64,000 bases of DNA. It comes from Saccharopolyspora_C sp040643635. GTDB taxonomy: Bacteria; Actinomycetota; Actinomycetes; Mycobacteriales; Pseudonocardiaceae. This document shows positions 51,771-59,286 of this stretch, one piece after another (the first letter of the stretch is position 1; every line of letters begins with the position of its first letter). Both the position numbers and the translations under genes were made by a program. The DNA lies in the NCBI RefSeq assembly GCF_040643635.1, contig NZ_JBEYUS010000021.1, positions 16,354 through 80,353 on the forward strand. Reading direction: 5' to 3'. Under the pieces are notes generated by a model. The model did not search any database. It saw only the letters and a program-made list of their open reading frames with translations, and had not been told where the DNA came from.

Positions 51771-53246
51771 ATGCGACATGCGCTCAAGTGCGCGGTGCTG
51801 TTCCTGCTCATGGCGGTGGTCGCACCCGCCCAAGCGGGCGCGGCCCAGGCGCCGCCGGACGACCGGCCGGTGGTCAAGGTCGGCACCGAGGGCACCTATC
51901 CGCCGTTCTCGTTCCACGAGACCGGCAGCGAGGACCTCACCGGCTACGACGTCGACGTGATCAAGGCGATCGCGGACCGCGCCGGATGGCGGATCGAGTT
52001 CGTCGAGACGCAGTGGGACGCGATCTTCCCGGCGCTGGACGCGGGCCGCATCGACGTCATCGCCAACCAGGTGTCCGTCAACGAGGAGCGCGCCGCCAAG
52101 TACGGGCTGTCCGAGCCCTACACGTACTCCCGCGGCGTGGTGGTGCGCCGCACCGGCGACGAGAGCATCAAGACGCTCGACGACATCCGCGGCCGCACCA
52201 CCGCCCAGTCCAGCACCAGCAACTGGGCGCAGGTCGCGCGCGACGCCGGCGCGAACGTGGAGGCCGTCGAAGGTTTCGCGCAGGCCGCCGCGCTGCTCAC
52301 CCAGGGCCGGGTGGACGCGATCGTCAACGACAACATCGCGGTGCTCGACTACCAGGCCAGCACCGGGTCGAAGGACGTGGAGATCGCCGGGAACGCGGGC
52401 GACGAGACCAGCGAGCAGGTCCTCACCTTCCGCAAGGACGACCGGGCGCTGCTGGACCAGGCGAACCGGGCGATCGGCGAGCTGAAGGCCGACGGCACCC
52501 TCGCGCAGATCTCCCGCGGCTACTTCAAGGCGGACGTCTCGGTGCCGAACGGCGGCGACGCCGACCTGTCCGGCCGCGAGCGCAGCAGCACCTGGCAGGT
52601 GGTGGCGGGCACGGCCTGGCCGATGTTCCTCGGCCTGGTGCAGGTGACGATCCCGTTGACGGCGTTGAGCTTCGCGATCGGCCTGGCGCTGGCGCTGCTG
52701 GTGGCGCTGGCCCGGATCTCGCCGTACCGGGTGTTGTCCGGGCTGGCGCGCGCGTTCATCTCGATCATCCGGGGGACGCCGCTGCTGCTGCAGCTGTTCA
52801 TCGTGTTCTACGGGCTGCCGCAGCTGGGCGTGAAGTTCCCGCCGTTCACCGCGGCGGTGATCGCGTTCAGCCTCAACGTGGCCGGGTACGCGGCGGAGGT
52901 GGTGCGCTCGGCGATCCTGGCGGTGCCGAAGGGGCAGTTCGAGGCCTCGGCGACGATCGGGCTCGGCTACTGGCAGACGCTGCGGCGGATCGTCCTGCCG
53001 CAGGCGACGCGCACCGCGGTGCCACCGCTGTCGAACACCTTGCTGTCGTTGCTGAAGGACACCTCGCTGGGCTCGGTGGTGCTGCTCACCGAGCTGTTCC
53101 GGCAGGCGCAGCTGGCGGCGGCCGAGAGCAACGAGTTCCTCGCCCTGTACGCCTTCGCCGGGCTGTACTACTGGATCATGTGCGTGGCGATCTCGGCCGC
53201 GCAGAAGCGACTGGAAACCCGACTGGACAGGTACGTGGCGCGATGA
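51771..53246 (+). CDS. Polar amino-acid ABC importer, fused binding protein and permease
   Basis: 491 residues. Signal peptide, then a type-3 periplasmic-binding domain (VVKVGTEGTYPPFSFHETGS, LTGYDVDVIKAIADRAG, GRIDVIANQVSVNEERA), then from about residue 285 a HisMQ-type permease with IRGTPLLLQLFIVFYGLPQLG and EASATIGLGYWQTLRRIVLPQA. A fused SBP-permease is common in some firmicutes and actinobacteria. ATG 51771 has GGGAG eight bases upstream. The ATPase gene overlaps by 4 bp. Cystine, glutamine or another polar amino acid is likely. Confidence 0.9.
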   Translation: MRHALKCAVLFLLMAVVAPAQAGAAQAPPDDRPVVKVGTEGTYPPFSFHETGSEDLTGYDVDVIKAIADRAGWRIEFVETQWDAIFPALDAGRIDVIANQVSVNEERAAKYGLSEPYTYSRGVVVRRTGDESIKTLDDIRGRTTAQSSTSNWAQVARDAGANVEAVEGFAQAAALLTQGRVDAIVNDNIAVLDYQASTGSKDVEIAGNAGDETSEQVLTFRKDDRALLDQANRAIGELKADGTLAQISRGYFKADVSVPNGGDADLSGRERSSTWQVVAGTAWPMFLGLVQVTIPLTALSFAIGLALALLVALARISPYRVLSGLARAFISIIRGTPLLLQLFIVFYGLPQLGVKFPPFTAAVIAFSLNVAGYAAEVVRSAILAVPKGQFEASATIGLGYWQTLRRIVLPQATRTAVPPLSNTLLSLLKDTSLGSVVLLTELFRQAQLAAAESNEFLALYAFAGLYYWIMCVAISAAQKRLETRLDRYVAR

Positions 53247-54028
53247 CCGAGACCGCGGAGCAGAACCCCGAACCCCGGATCCGGGTGCGCGGGCTGGAGA
53301 AGTCCTTCGACGAGCGGAAGGTGCTGCGCGGCATCGATTTCGAGGCCGCGCGCGGCACCTCGACGGTCGTGGTCGGACCGTCCGGTTCCGGCAAGACCAC
53401 CGTGCTGCGCTCGCTGAACGCGCTGGACGTCCCGGACGCCGGGGTGATCGGCATCGACGACGTGGAGGTCGACTTCGCCCGGCTGCCCGCGGGCAAGGCG
53501 GGGCGGCGCGAGGCGGCGCGGCTGCGCGCGCAGAGCGGCATGGTCTTCCAGTCGCACAACCTGTTCCCGCACCGCACGGTGCTGGAGAACGTCATCGAGG
53601 GCCCGGTCGTCGCCCAGCGCAGGCCGCGCGAGGAGGCCGTCGCCGACGCGAAGGCGCTGCTGGAGCAGGTGGGGCTCGGCGAGCGCGCCGACACCTACCC
53701 GTTCCAGCTCTCCGGCGGGCAGCAGCAGCGCGTCGGCATCGCCCGCGCGCTGGCGCTGGAGCCGCGCGTGGTGCTGTTCGACGAGCCGACCTCGGCGCTG
53801 GACCCGGAGCTCGTCGGCGAAGTGCTGGCGGTGATCAAGGACTTGGCGGCGGCGGGCTGGACGACGGTGATCGTCACCCACGAGATCCGCTTCGCCCGGC
53901 AGGTCGCCGACCAGGTGCTGTTCCTGGACGACGGCGCGATCGTGGAGCGGGGCAGCGGCGATCAGGTGCTGGCCGAGCCGCGGGAGGAGCGGACCCGGCG
54001 GTTCCTGCAGCGCATCCTGAACGAGTGA
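53243..54028 (+). CDS. Polar amino-acid ABC importer ATPase
   Basis: 261 residues of the GlnQ/TcyC group: Walker A GPSGSGKTT, FQSHNLFPHRTVLENV, signature LSGGQQQRVGIARAL, Walker B VVLFDEPTSALDPEL and switch THEIRFARQVAD. ATG 53243 is in an ATGA overlap with the permease stop. Partner of the fused binding protein/permease. A hydrophilic insertion after Walker A (VDFARLPAGKAGRREAARL) is slightly longer than usual. The operon ends here. Confidence 0.92.
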   Translation: MTETAEQNPEPRIRVRGLEKSFDERKVLRGIDFEAARGTSTVVVGPSGSGKTTVLRSLNALDVPDAGVIGIDDVEVDFARLPAGKAGRREAARLRAQSGMVFQSHNLFPHRTVLENVIEGPVVAQRRPREEAVADAKALLEQVGLGERADTYPFQLSGGQQQRVGIARALALEPRVVLFDEPTSALDPELVGEVLAVIKDLAAAGWTTVIVTHEIRFARQVADQVLFLDDGAIVERGSGDQVLAEPREERTRRFLQRILNE

Positions 54029-54112
54029 GCTCGGTGGGGGACGGAGTTCTCGGCCGTCCCCCGGCCCGGTGCTGCCCGGCCCGGCGTCGCGGACCCACCG
54101 CGGCGAGTGCCG

Positions 54113-54538
54113 TCACTGCGGCGCGGGCACGAGCCCTTCGGCGACGAGCCCGGCGAACACGGCCTCGCTCAGCGCGTTGACCGCGCTCAGCGGCCGCACC
54201 ATCACGGTGAACTCGGAGATCAGCCCGTCCGCGTCCAGCTGGACGAGGTCGATGCCGTGGACGTCCTTGCCGCCCACGGTGGCCCGGAAGATCAGCACGT
54301 GCGAGTCGGCGTCGGCGCCTGCCGCGGTCTCCGCGGTGCCCTCCAGGGAGCCCGCGTAGCGGAACTCCTCGAAGACCCGGCGGAACAGCACGTCGAACAC
54401 GCCGAGCACCAGGTCGCGGCCTTCGAACGGCCGGAACTTGACCGGGCTGAAGAACCGGGGCTCGGCCGCGAACAGCGGCTCCAGCGCGGCGGTGTCGCGC
54501 CGTTCGACGGCGTCGCGGAAGCGTTCGATGGTGTGCAC
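54113..54538 (-). CDS. SnoaL-like/NTF2-fold protein
   Basis: 141 residues with the alpha+beta cone typical of the SnoaL-like group (IERFRDAVERRDTAALEPLFAAE, HVLIFRATVGGKDVHGIDLVQLDADGLI). Members act as small isomerases, hydroxylases or ligand-binding proteins; no catalytic residues can be assigned. Divergent from the padR gene, with the operator AGTCA-N6-TGACT at 54565-54580 in the shared 81-bp interval, so it is a likely PadR target. Confidence 0.83.
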   Translation of the reverse strand: MHTIERFRDAVERRDTAALEPLFAAEPRFFSPVKFRPFEGRDLVLGVFDVLFRRVFEEFRYAGSLEGTAETAAGADADSHVLIFRATVGGKDVHGIDLVQLDADGLISEFTVMVRPLSAVNALSEAVFAGLVAEGLVPAPQ

Positions 54539-54564
54539 GCGGTCTCCTGGTCAACGATCTGAAC

Positions 54565-54580
54565 AGTCAGAAAATTGACT
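54565..54580. promoter_or_regulatory. Putative PadR operator
   Basis: AGTCAGAAAATTGACT is a 16-bp inverted repeat (5-bp arms, 6-bp spacer) between the SnoaL-like gene and padR. A TATAGT -10-like element (54580-54585) follows directly and leads to padR. Confidence 0.55.
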
Positions 54581-54619
54581 ATAGTGGGCGCGGGGTTCCC
54601 GGTCGAGGAGGAGTTCGAT

Positions 54620-55186
54620 ATGGCGCTGCGACACGCGGTCCTCGCCGCGCTGCTGGACGGCGAGCGCAGCGGTTACCAGCTGGCGAAGGTGTTCGACGTC
54701 GGCATGGCCAACTTCTGGCACGCGCTGCCGCAGCAGCTCTACGCGGAACTGGCGAAGCTGGAGCGCGACGGGCTGGTCGCCGGGCGCGAAGTGGTCCAGG
54801 AGACGCGGCCGAACAAGCGCCTGTTCACCGTCACCGACGAGGGCGCCGCCGAGCTGCGGCGCTTCGCGGTCACCCCGTCGAAGCCCTCGTTCATCCGGGA
54901 CGACCTGCTGGTGAAGGTCGCCGCCGCCGACTCGGTGCCCGCGGCCGAGCTGATCGAGCAGCTGGTGGAGCGGGCCGCGGTGGCGACGGCGAAGATCGAG
55001 CTGTTCGACGGGCTGCTGCGCACCATGCGCGGTGACCGCGACGAAGCGGACTTCCTCGCCACCGGCGCCCGCATCGGCCCGTACCTGACCTGTCTCCGGG
55101 GCCGCTCCTTCGAAGCCGACCACCGCGACTGGTGCGAGCGGACCGCCGAGGTCCTGCGCGCGCGGCGGAACGCGGGCGCCCGGTAG
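54620..55186 (+). CDS. PadR-family regulator
   Basis: 188 residues with the PadR winged helix (LRHAVLAALLDGERSGYQLAK, HALPQQLYAELAKLERDGLV, RLFTVTDEGAAELRRF), then a helical dimerisation domain of the Vir_act_alpha_C type. ATG 54620 has GAGGAGGAG upstream. The operator in front suggests autoregulation, with the divergent SnoaL-like gene as second target. The effector may be a phenolic or drug-like compound. Confidence 0.88.
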   Translation: MALRHAVLAALLDGERSGYQLAKVFDVGMANFWHALPQQLYAELAKLERDGLVAGREVVQETRPNKRLFTVTDEGAAELRRFAVTPSKPSFIRDDLLVKVAAADSVPAAELIEQLVERAAVATAKIELFDGLLRTMRGDRDEADFLATGARIGPYLTCLRGRSFEADHRDWCERTAEVLRARRNAGAR

Positions 55187-55189
55187 CGG

Positions 55190-55648
55190 TCAGTCGTCGC
55201 TCTTCACCTTCCGCATGATCAGGTGCGAGTCGACGCGGGCGACCGCGCGCAGGGCCATGAGCTTGCCGGTGAGGAACTCCTCGAACGCGGACTGGTCCTC
55301 GACGGCGACGCGGATCAGGTAGTCGGGGCGGCCGAACAGGCGGTGGAACTCGACGACCTCGTCGTACTCGCTGATCGTGGATTCGAGCTCTTCGACGGTC
55401 TGCAGGTCGTTGATGCTGATCTCCAGCGACACCATCACCTCGAACCGCCTGCCGACCGCGGCGGGGTCGATGCGCGCCCGGTAACCGGCGATGATCCCGT
55501 CGTCCTCCAGCCGCTTGACCCGGCGCAGGCAGGGGGCAGGGGTGAGCCCGACGCGCTTGGCGAGCTCCACGTTCGTCAGCCGGCCGTCCTGGCGCAGGTG
55601 GAACAAAATGTCGTGATCAGTGCCGTCGATCATCATTTGATTGCTCAT
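55190..55648 (-). CDS. Lrp/AsnC-family regulator
   Basis: 152 residues: N-terminal HTH (ILFHLRQDGRLTNVELAKRVG, LTPAPCLRRVKRLEDDG) and the RAM effector domain (EVMVSLEISINDLQTVEELE, GRPDYLIRVAVEDQSAFEEF). Its stop is 4 bp from the padR end (convergent). It is divergent from azlCD with only 51 bp between start codons, so it is the likely activator or repressor of branched-chain amino-acid export, as in the known AzlB/BrnFE-Lrp arrangement. Confidence 0.9.
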   Translation of the reverse strand: MSNQMMIDGTDHDILFHLRQDGRLTNVELAKRVGLTPAPCLRRVKRLEDDGIIAGYRARIDPAAVGRRFEVMVSLEISINDLQTVEELESTISEYDEVVEFHRLFGRPDYLIRVAVEDQSAFEEFLTGKLMALRAVARVDSHLIMRKVKSDD

Positions 55649-55699
55649 ATCTCGAAATATCGGCCCTCGTCGGCAACCATATTACGCGATCAGAAAACT

Positions 55700-56455
55700 A
55701 TGATTGCAGCCATGACCTCGCCTCCTGCCGTCCTCGAACGCTGCCCTGCCGCGCCACCCGAGCCGACCGTCCGCCACGCCGACTTCCGCGCGGCGCTGCG
55801 GGATTCGAGCTCGGTGGGGCTGGCGCTGTTCCCGCTGGGGATCGCGTTCGGGATGCTGGTGGTGCACTCCGGGCTGGCGTGGTGGTGGGCGTCGGTGTTC
55901 ACCACGTTCATCTACGCGGGCTCGCTGGAGTTCCTGCTGATCGGCCTGGTGCTGGTGGCGACGCCGCTGGCGCAGGTGGCGCTGACGGCGCTGCTGGTGA
56001 ACCTCCGGCACGTGTTCTACGCGCTGTCCTTCCCGCTGCACCGGGTCACCGGCAGGCTCGGCAAGGCCTACAGCACGTTCGCGCTGACCGACGAGGCGTA
56101 CGCGGCGAGCACCAGCGAGTCGGCGCGGTCCTGGACCGGCGGGCGGATCGTGTGGCTGCAGGTGCTGTGCCAGCTGTACTGGGCCGGTGGCGCCACCGCC
56201 GGGGCGCTGGTGGCCGCGGTGCTGCCGTTCGAGCTGGCCGGGCTGGACTTCGCGCTGACCGCGCTGTTCGTGGTGCTCGCCGTGGACGCCTTCCGGGAGC
56301 GGCGCGAGATCCCGACCCCGGTGCTGGCGCTGGTGTGCGCGCTGGTGGCGATGGTGCTGTTCCCGCAGCAGATGTTGCCGGTGGCGTTCGGCCTGTTCAC
56401 GGCTGGGCTGCTGGCGCTCCGGCTGGTCGCGCGCAAGGGGAGCGCTCGTGCCTGA
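55700..56455 (+). CDS. azlC: AzlC-type branched-chain amino-acid exporter large subunit
   Basis: About 251 residues and roughly seven helices, with FRAALRDSSSVGLALFPLGIAFG, FIYAGSLEFLLIGL and NLRHVFYALSFPLHR, typical of AzlC/BrnF. ATG 55700 and ATG 55712 are both possible; neither has a clear Shine-Dalgarno, so a leaderless mRNA is possible. Overlaps azlD by 8 bp. With AzlD it exports leucine/isoleucine/valine and possibly methionine. Controlled probably by the divergent Lrp protein. Confidence 0.9.
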   Translation: MIAAMTSPPAVLERCPAAPPEPTVRHADFRAALRDSSSVGLALFPLGIAFGMLVVHSGLAWWWASVFTTFIYAGSLEFLLIGLVLVATPLAQVALTALLVNLRHVFYALSFPLHRVTGRLGKAYSTFALTDEAYAASTSESARSWTGGRIVWLQVLCQLYWAGGATAGALVAAVLPFELAGLDFALTALFVVLAVDAFRERREIPTPVLALVCALVAMVLFPQQMLPVAFGLFTAGLLALRLVARKGSARA

Positions 56456-56774
56456 GACCTCGTACCTGGTGGCGGTCGTGGCGGTGTGCGCCGCGGTCAC
56501 GTGGGCGGTGCGGGCGCTGCCGTTCGCGGCGCTGGCCCCGTTGCGCGACAGCGAGCTGGTGCACCACCTGGGGCAGCGGATGCCGGTGGGCGTGATGATC
56601 GTGCTCGCCGTCTACACGGTGCGCGGCACCACGGTGCCGCAGCTGGCGCCGGTGGGGCTGGCGCTGGCGGCGACGCTCGGCCTGCACCTGTGGCGCGGGA
56701 ACGCGCTGCTGAGCATCCTCGGCGGTACCGCGGTGCACGTGCTGCTGGTGAGCACCGCGTTCGCATTCGTCTGA
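56448..56774 (+). CDS. azlD: AzlD-type branched-chain amino-acid exporter small subunit
   Basis: 108 residues with four helices, containing VTWAVRALPFAALAPLRDSEL and GQRMPVGVMIVLAVYTVRG, typical of AzlD/BrnE. The GTG start lies 8 bp inside azlC, so translation is coupled. The partner AzlC completes the exporter. The convergent kinase gene ends only 9 bp downstream. Confidence 0.9.
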   Translation: MPETSYLVAVVAVCAAVTWAVRALPFAALAPLRDSELVHHLGQRMPVGVMIVLAVYTVRGTTVPQLAPVGLALAATLGLHLWRGNALLSILGGTAVHVLLVSTAFAFV

Positions 56775-56783
56775 TGTGGACGG

Positions 56784-58136
56784 TCAGTCGCAGGCGATGA
56801 CCGCGGGCAGGCCGGTGGCGCTGAGCTTCTTCACGTACGCGTCGTCAGCCTTCTCGCGGGCGGCGGCCAGCTGGTCGCAGGCGCTCGCCGCATCCGCGAA
56901 CGGTCCGAAGTAGACGGAGTAGATCGCCTTGCCGCTCGGGCTCGTCTTCGCCGAGGCGCCGCACGGGGTCGACGGCACGTGCAGGTAGCCGGTGCCGGGG
57001 AACTCGTCGAGCAGCCGCTGCACGGTGTTCGCCTCGAACGCGGCGCCGACCACCACGGCGTAGGAGTCGTTGCAGACCGGGGTGCTCATCGGCACCGACA
57101 CCCCGAGGTCCGCGGCCATCGTCGCGCCGGGCACCGAGACGACCGGCCGACTGGAAGTGGCCTGCCCGTCGTCGCCCGGGCTCAGCGCCCACGCGGTGGC
57201 CGCGCCCGCCACCGCCAGCACGCCCAGCGTCGCGAGGGCCGCGCGCACGAACCTGCCGCGGGACTTCCGGTCCGGCCGTTCCTCGGACTGCCGCACGGTC
57301 GTGGTGCGCGGTTCGGTCGGCGTCGCGTACAGCGCCTCGACGGCCTCGCGCGCCAGGTCGCCCGCCGAGTCGAACCGGTGCGCGGGGTCCTTCGCCATGC
57401 CACGCGCGATCACCGCGTCGAACGCGGAACCCAGGTGCGGCGCGGTGGTTCCCGGCCGCGGCGGGTCGTCGTGCAGGTGCGCGCTGATCATCGCGACGGT
57501 CGCCTCGCGCTGGAACGGCTTGCGCCCGGTGAGGCACTCGTAGAACAGGCAGGTCAGCGAGTACACGTCCGAGCTCGGCTCCGCGGGCCCTTCGCCGAAC
57601 CGCTCCGGCGCCATGTACGCCAGCGTGCCGACGGTGATGCCGGTGGAGGTCGCGGCCGTCCCCGTGCTCGCGGCGTAGGCGATGCCGAAGTCCACCAGGT
57701 ACGCGAAACCGGTGCTGCCGACCAGCACGTTCGACGGCTTCACGTCGCGGTGCACCAGGCCGTCGGCGTGCGCGGCGTCCAGCGCGTGCGCCACCTGCTC
57801 CAGCAGGCCCACCGCCCGGTCCGGGTCCAGCGGCCCGTAGCTCGCCAGGTGCGTCGCCAGGTCGGTGCCGTCCACCAGCCGCATGTCCAGGTACAGCCGG
57901 CCGTCGATCTCCCCGTAGGAGTGGATCGGGATCACGTGCGGATCGCGCAGCCGCGCGGTCGCCTGGGCCTCGCGCTGGAAGCGGCGGCGGAACTCGGCGT
58001 CCTCGGCGTGGCGCTCGGCGATCAGCTTGAGCGCGACGGTCCGCTGGTGCCTGCTGTCGAGGGCCCGGTGTATCTCCCCCATGCCGCCGCGAGCGATCAG
58101 GCCTTGGACCACGTACGGACCGAACTGCCACTCCAC
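56784..58136 (-). CDS. PknB-type transmembrane Ser/Thr protein kinase
   Basis: 450 residues. Kinase domain (about 5-270): glycine loop LIARGGMGEIH, Lys37 in VALKLIAE, catalytic HRDVKPSN (129-136), DFG (149-151) and APERF. After a basic juxtamembrane stretch there is one membrane helix (about 300-325) and an extracytoplasmic part with NDSYAVVVGAAFEANTVQRL and AIYSVYFGPFADAASACDQL that resembles a SPOR-like or alpha/beta sensor domain with three to four cysteines; no PASTA repeats. It is probably a sensor kinase for an extracellular signal. Monocistronic. Confidence 0.93.
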   Translation of the reverse strand: MEWQFGPYVVQGLIARGGMGEIHRALDSRHQRTVALKLIAERHAEDAEFRRRFQREAQATARLRDPHVIPIHSYGEIDGRLYLDMRLVDGTDLATHLASYGPLDPDRAVGLLEQVAHALDAAHADGLVHRDVKPSNVLVGSTGFAYLVDFGIAYAASTGTAATSTGITVGTLAYMAPERFGEGPAEPSSDVYSLTCLFYECLTGRKPFQREATVAMISAHLHDDPPRPGTTAPHLGSAFDAVIARGMAKDPAHRFDSAGDLAREAVEALYATPTEPRTTTVRQSEERPDRKSRGRFVRAALATLGVLAVAGAATAWALSPGDDGQATSSRPVVSVPGATMAADLGVSVPMSTPVCNDSYAVVVGAAFEANTVQRLLDEFPGTGYLHVPSTPCGASAKTSPSGKAIYSVYFGPFADAASACDQLAAAREKADDAYVKKLSATGLPAVIACD

Positions 58137-58408
58137 CCGTGCGACTCCTCCCCTGGTGTGCCGGGGGAGAGTCTAGGAGGTGCGCGATCCGCGGATGAGC
58201 CATGTTCACCGGTTCGGAACCGGATCACGCCCGCCTGCCCGGATGCCGCGCATCCGGCTCGACCTGCGCTGTTCCGTTCGGTCGCACCGCTTGGGCCGAC
58301 CGGTCCAGCCGGGGCTCGCGGGGTGGTGCGCCGGATTCCGGCGCCGTGGTTGGTTTCGGCGCCGTGGTGTGGTGGGGTTCCGGTGGTCTTCGCGGGGAGG
58401 TGGCGTCG

Positions 58409-59278
58409 GTGGTGGAAGCGGCTGCGCTGGAGGTGCCCGGTGTGTCGCACCGGTACGTCCAGGTCGGCGGAATCCGGGTGCACGTGGCGGAAGCGGGTTC
58501 CGGCCCGCCGCTGGTGCTGCTGCACGGCTGGCCGCAGCACTGGTACCTGTGGCGCCACCAGATCCCGGAGCTCGCGCGGTCCTACCGGGTGATCGCCCCC
58601 GACCTGCGCGGCCACGGCTGGACCGACGCGCCCGCCGGCGGCTACGACAAGGAGAACCTGGCCGCCGACCTGATCGGGCTGCTGGACGCGCTGGAGCTCG
58701 ACCGGGTGCGGCTGGTCGGCCACGACTGGGGCGGCTGGACCGGATTCCTCGCCTGCCTGCGCGCGCCGGAGCGGTTCGACCGGTTCCTGGCGCTGAACAT
58801 CGCGCACCCGTGGCCGTCCCGGTCGCCCGCGGCGCGGCTGAGCCTGTGGCGGTTCTGGTACCAGGTCGTGGTGGGGTCGCCGCTGGGCGCGCTGCTGGTG
58901 CGCCGCACGCCGTTCCTGTCCCGCGGCATCCTCGGCTCCGTCGAGCGCGGGGCGCTGAGCCGCGCCGAGCGGGACGCGTTCGCCGACCGTTGGCGGGACC
59001 CGGCGCGAGCGCGCGCCTCGGTGCAGCTGTACCGCACGTTCCTGCTGCGCGAACTGCCCGCCGTGGCCCGCGGCCGCTACCGGGATGCCACGCTGACCAC
59101 CCGGACCCGGCTGCTGTTCGGCACCGGCGATCCGGCGATCTCGCCCCGGCTGCTGGAGGGCTACGAACGCCACGCCGAGCGGATGGACGTGCGCTGGGTC
59201 CCCGGCGCGGGCCACTTCATCGTCGACGAACGCCCCGCCCTCGTCCTCGCCGAGATCCAGGAGTTCATGGCGGACTGA
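58409..59278 (+). CDS. Alpha/beta hydrolase, epoxide-hydrolase/haloalkane-dehalogenase type
   Basis: 289 residues. VLLHGWPQHWYLWRHQI is the oxyanion HGxP motif, the nucleophile is the aspartate in LVGHDWGGWT, and the histidine is in PGAGHFIVDE. Asp as nucleophile indicates an epoxide hydrolase or (fluoro/halo)acetate dehalogenase rather than a serine esterase. The start is GTG 58409, eight bases after GGGGAGG; the upstream open frame is low-complexity. Lies convergent with the AfsR-like gene, with 8 bp between them. Substrate unknown. Confidence 0.86.
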   Translation: MVEAAALEVPGVSHRYVQVGGIRVHVAEAGSGPPLVLLHGWPQHWYLWRHQIPELARSYRVIAPDLRGHGWTDAPAGGYDKENLAADLIGLLDALELDRVRLVGHDWGGWTGFLACLRAPERFDRFLALNIAHPWPSRSPAARLSLWRFWYQVVVGSPLGALLVRRTPFLSRGILGSVERGALSRAERDAFADRWRDPARARASVQLYRTFLLRELPAVARGRYRDATLTTRTRLLFGTGDPAISPRLLEGYERHAERMDVRWVPGAGHFIVDERPALVLAEIQEFMAD

Positions 59279-59286
59279 TCCGGCGA

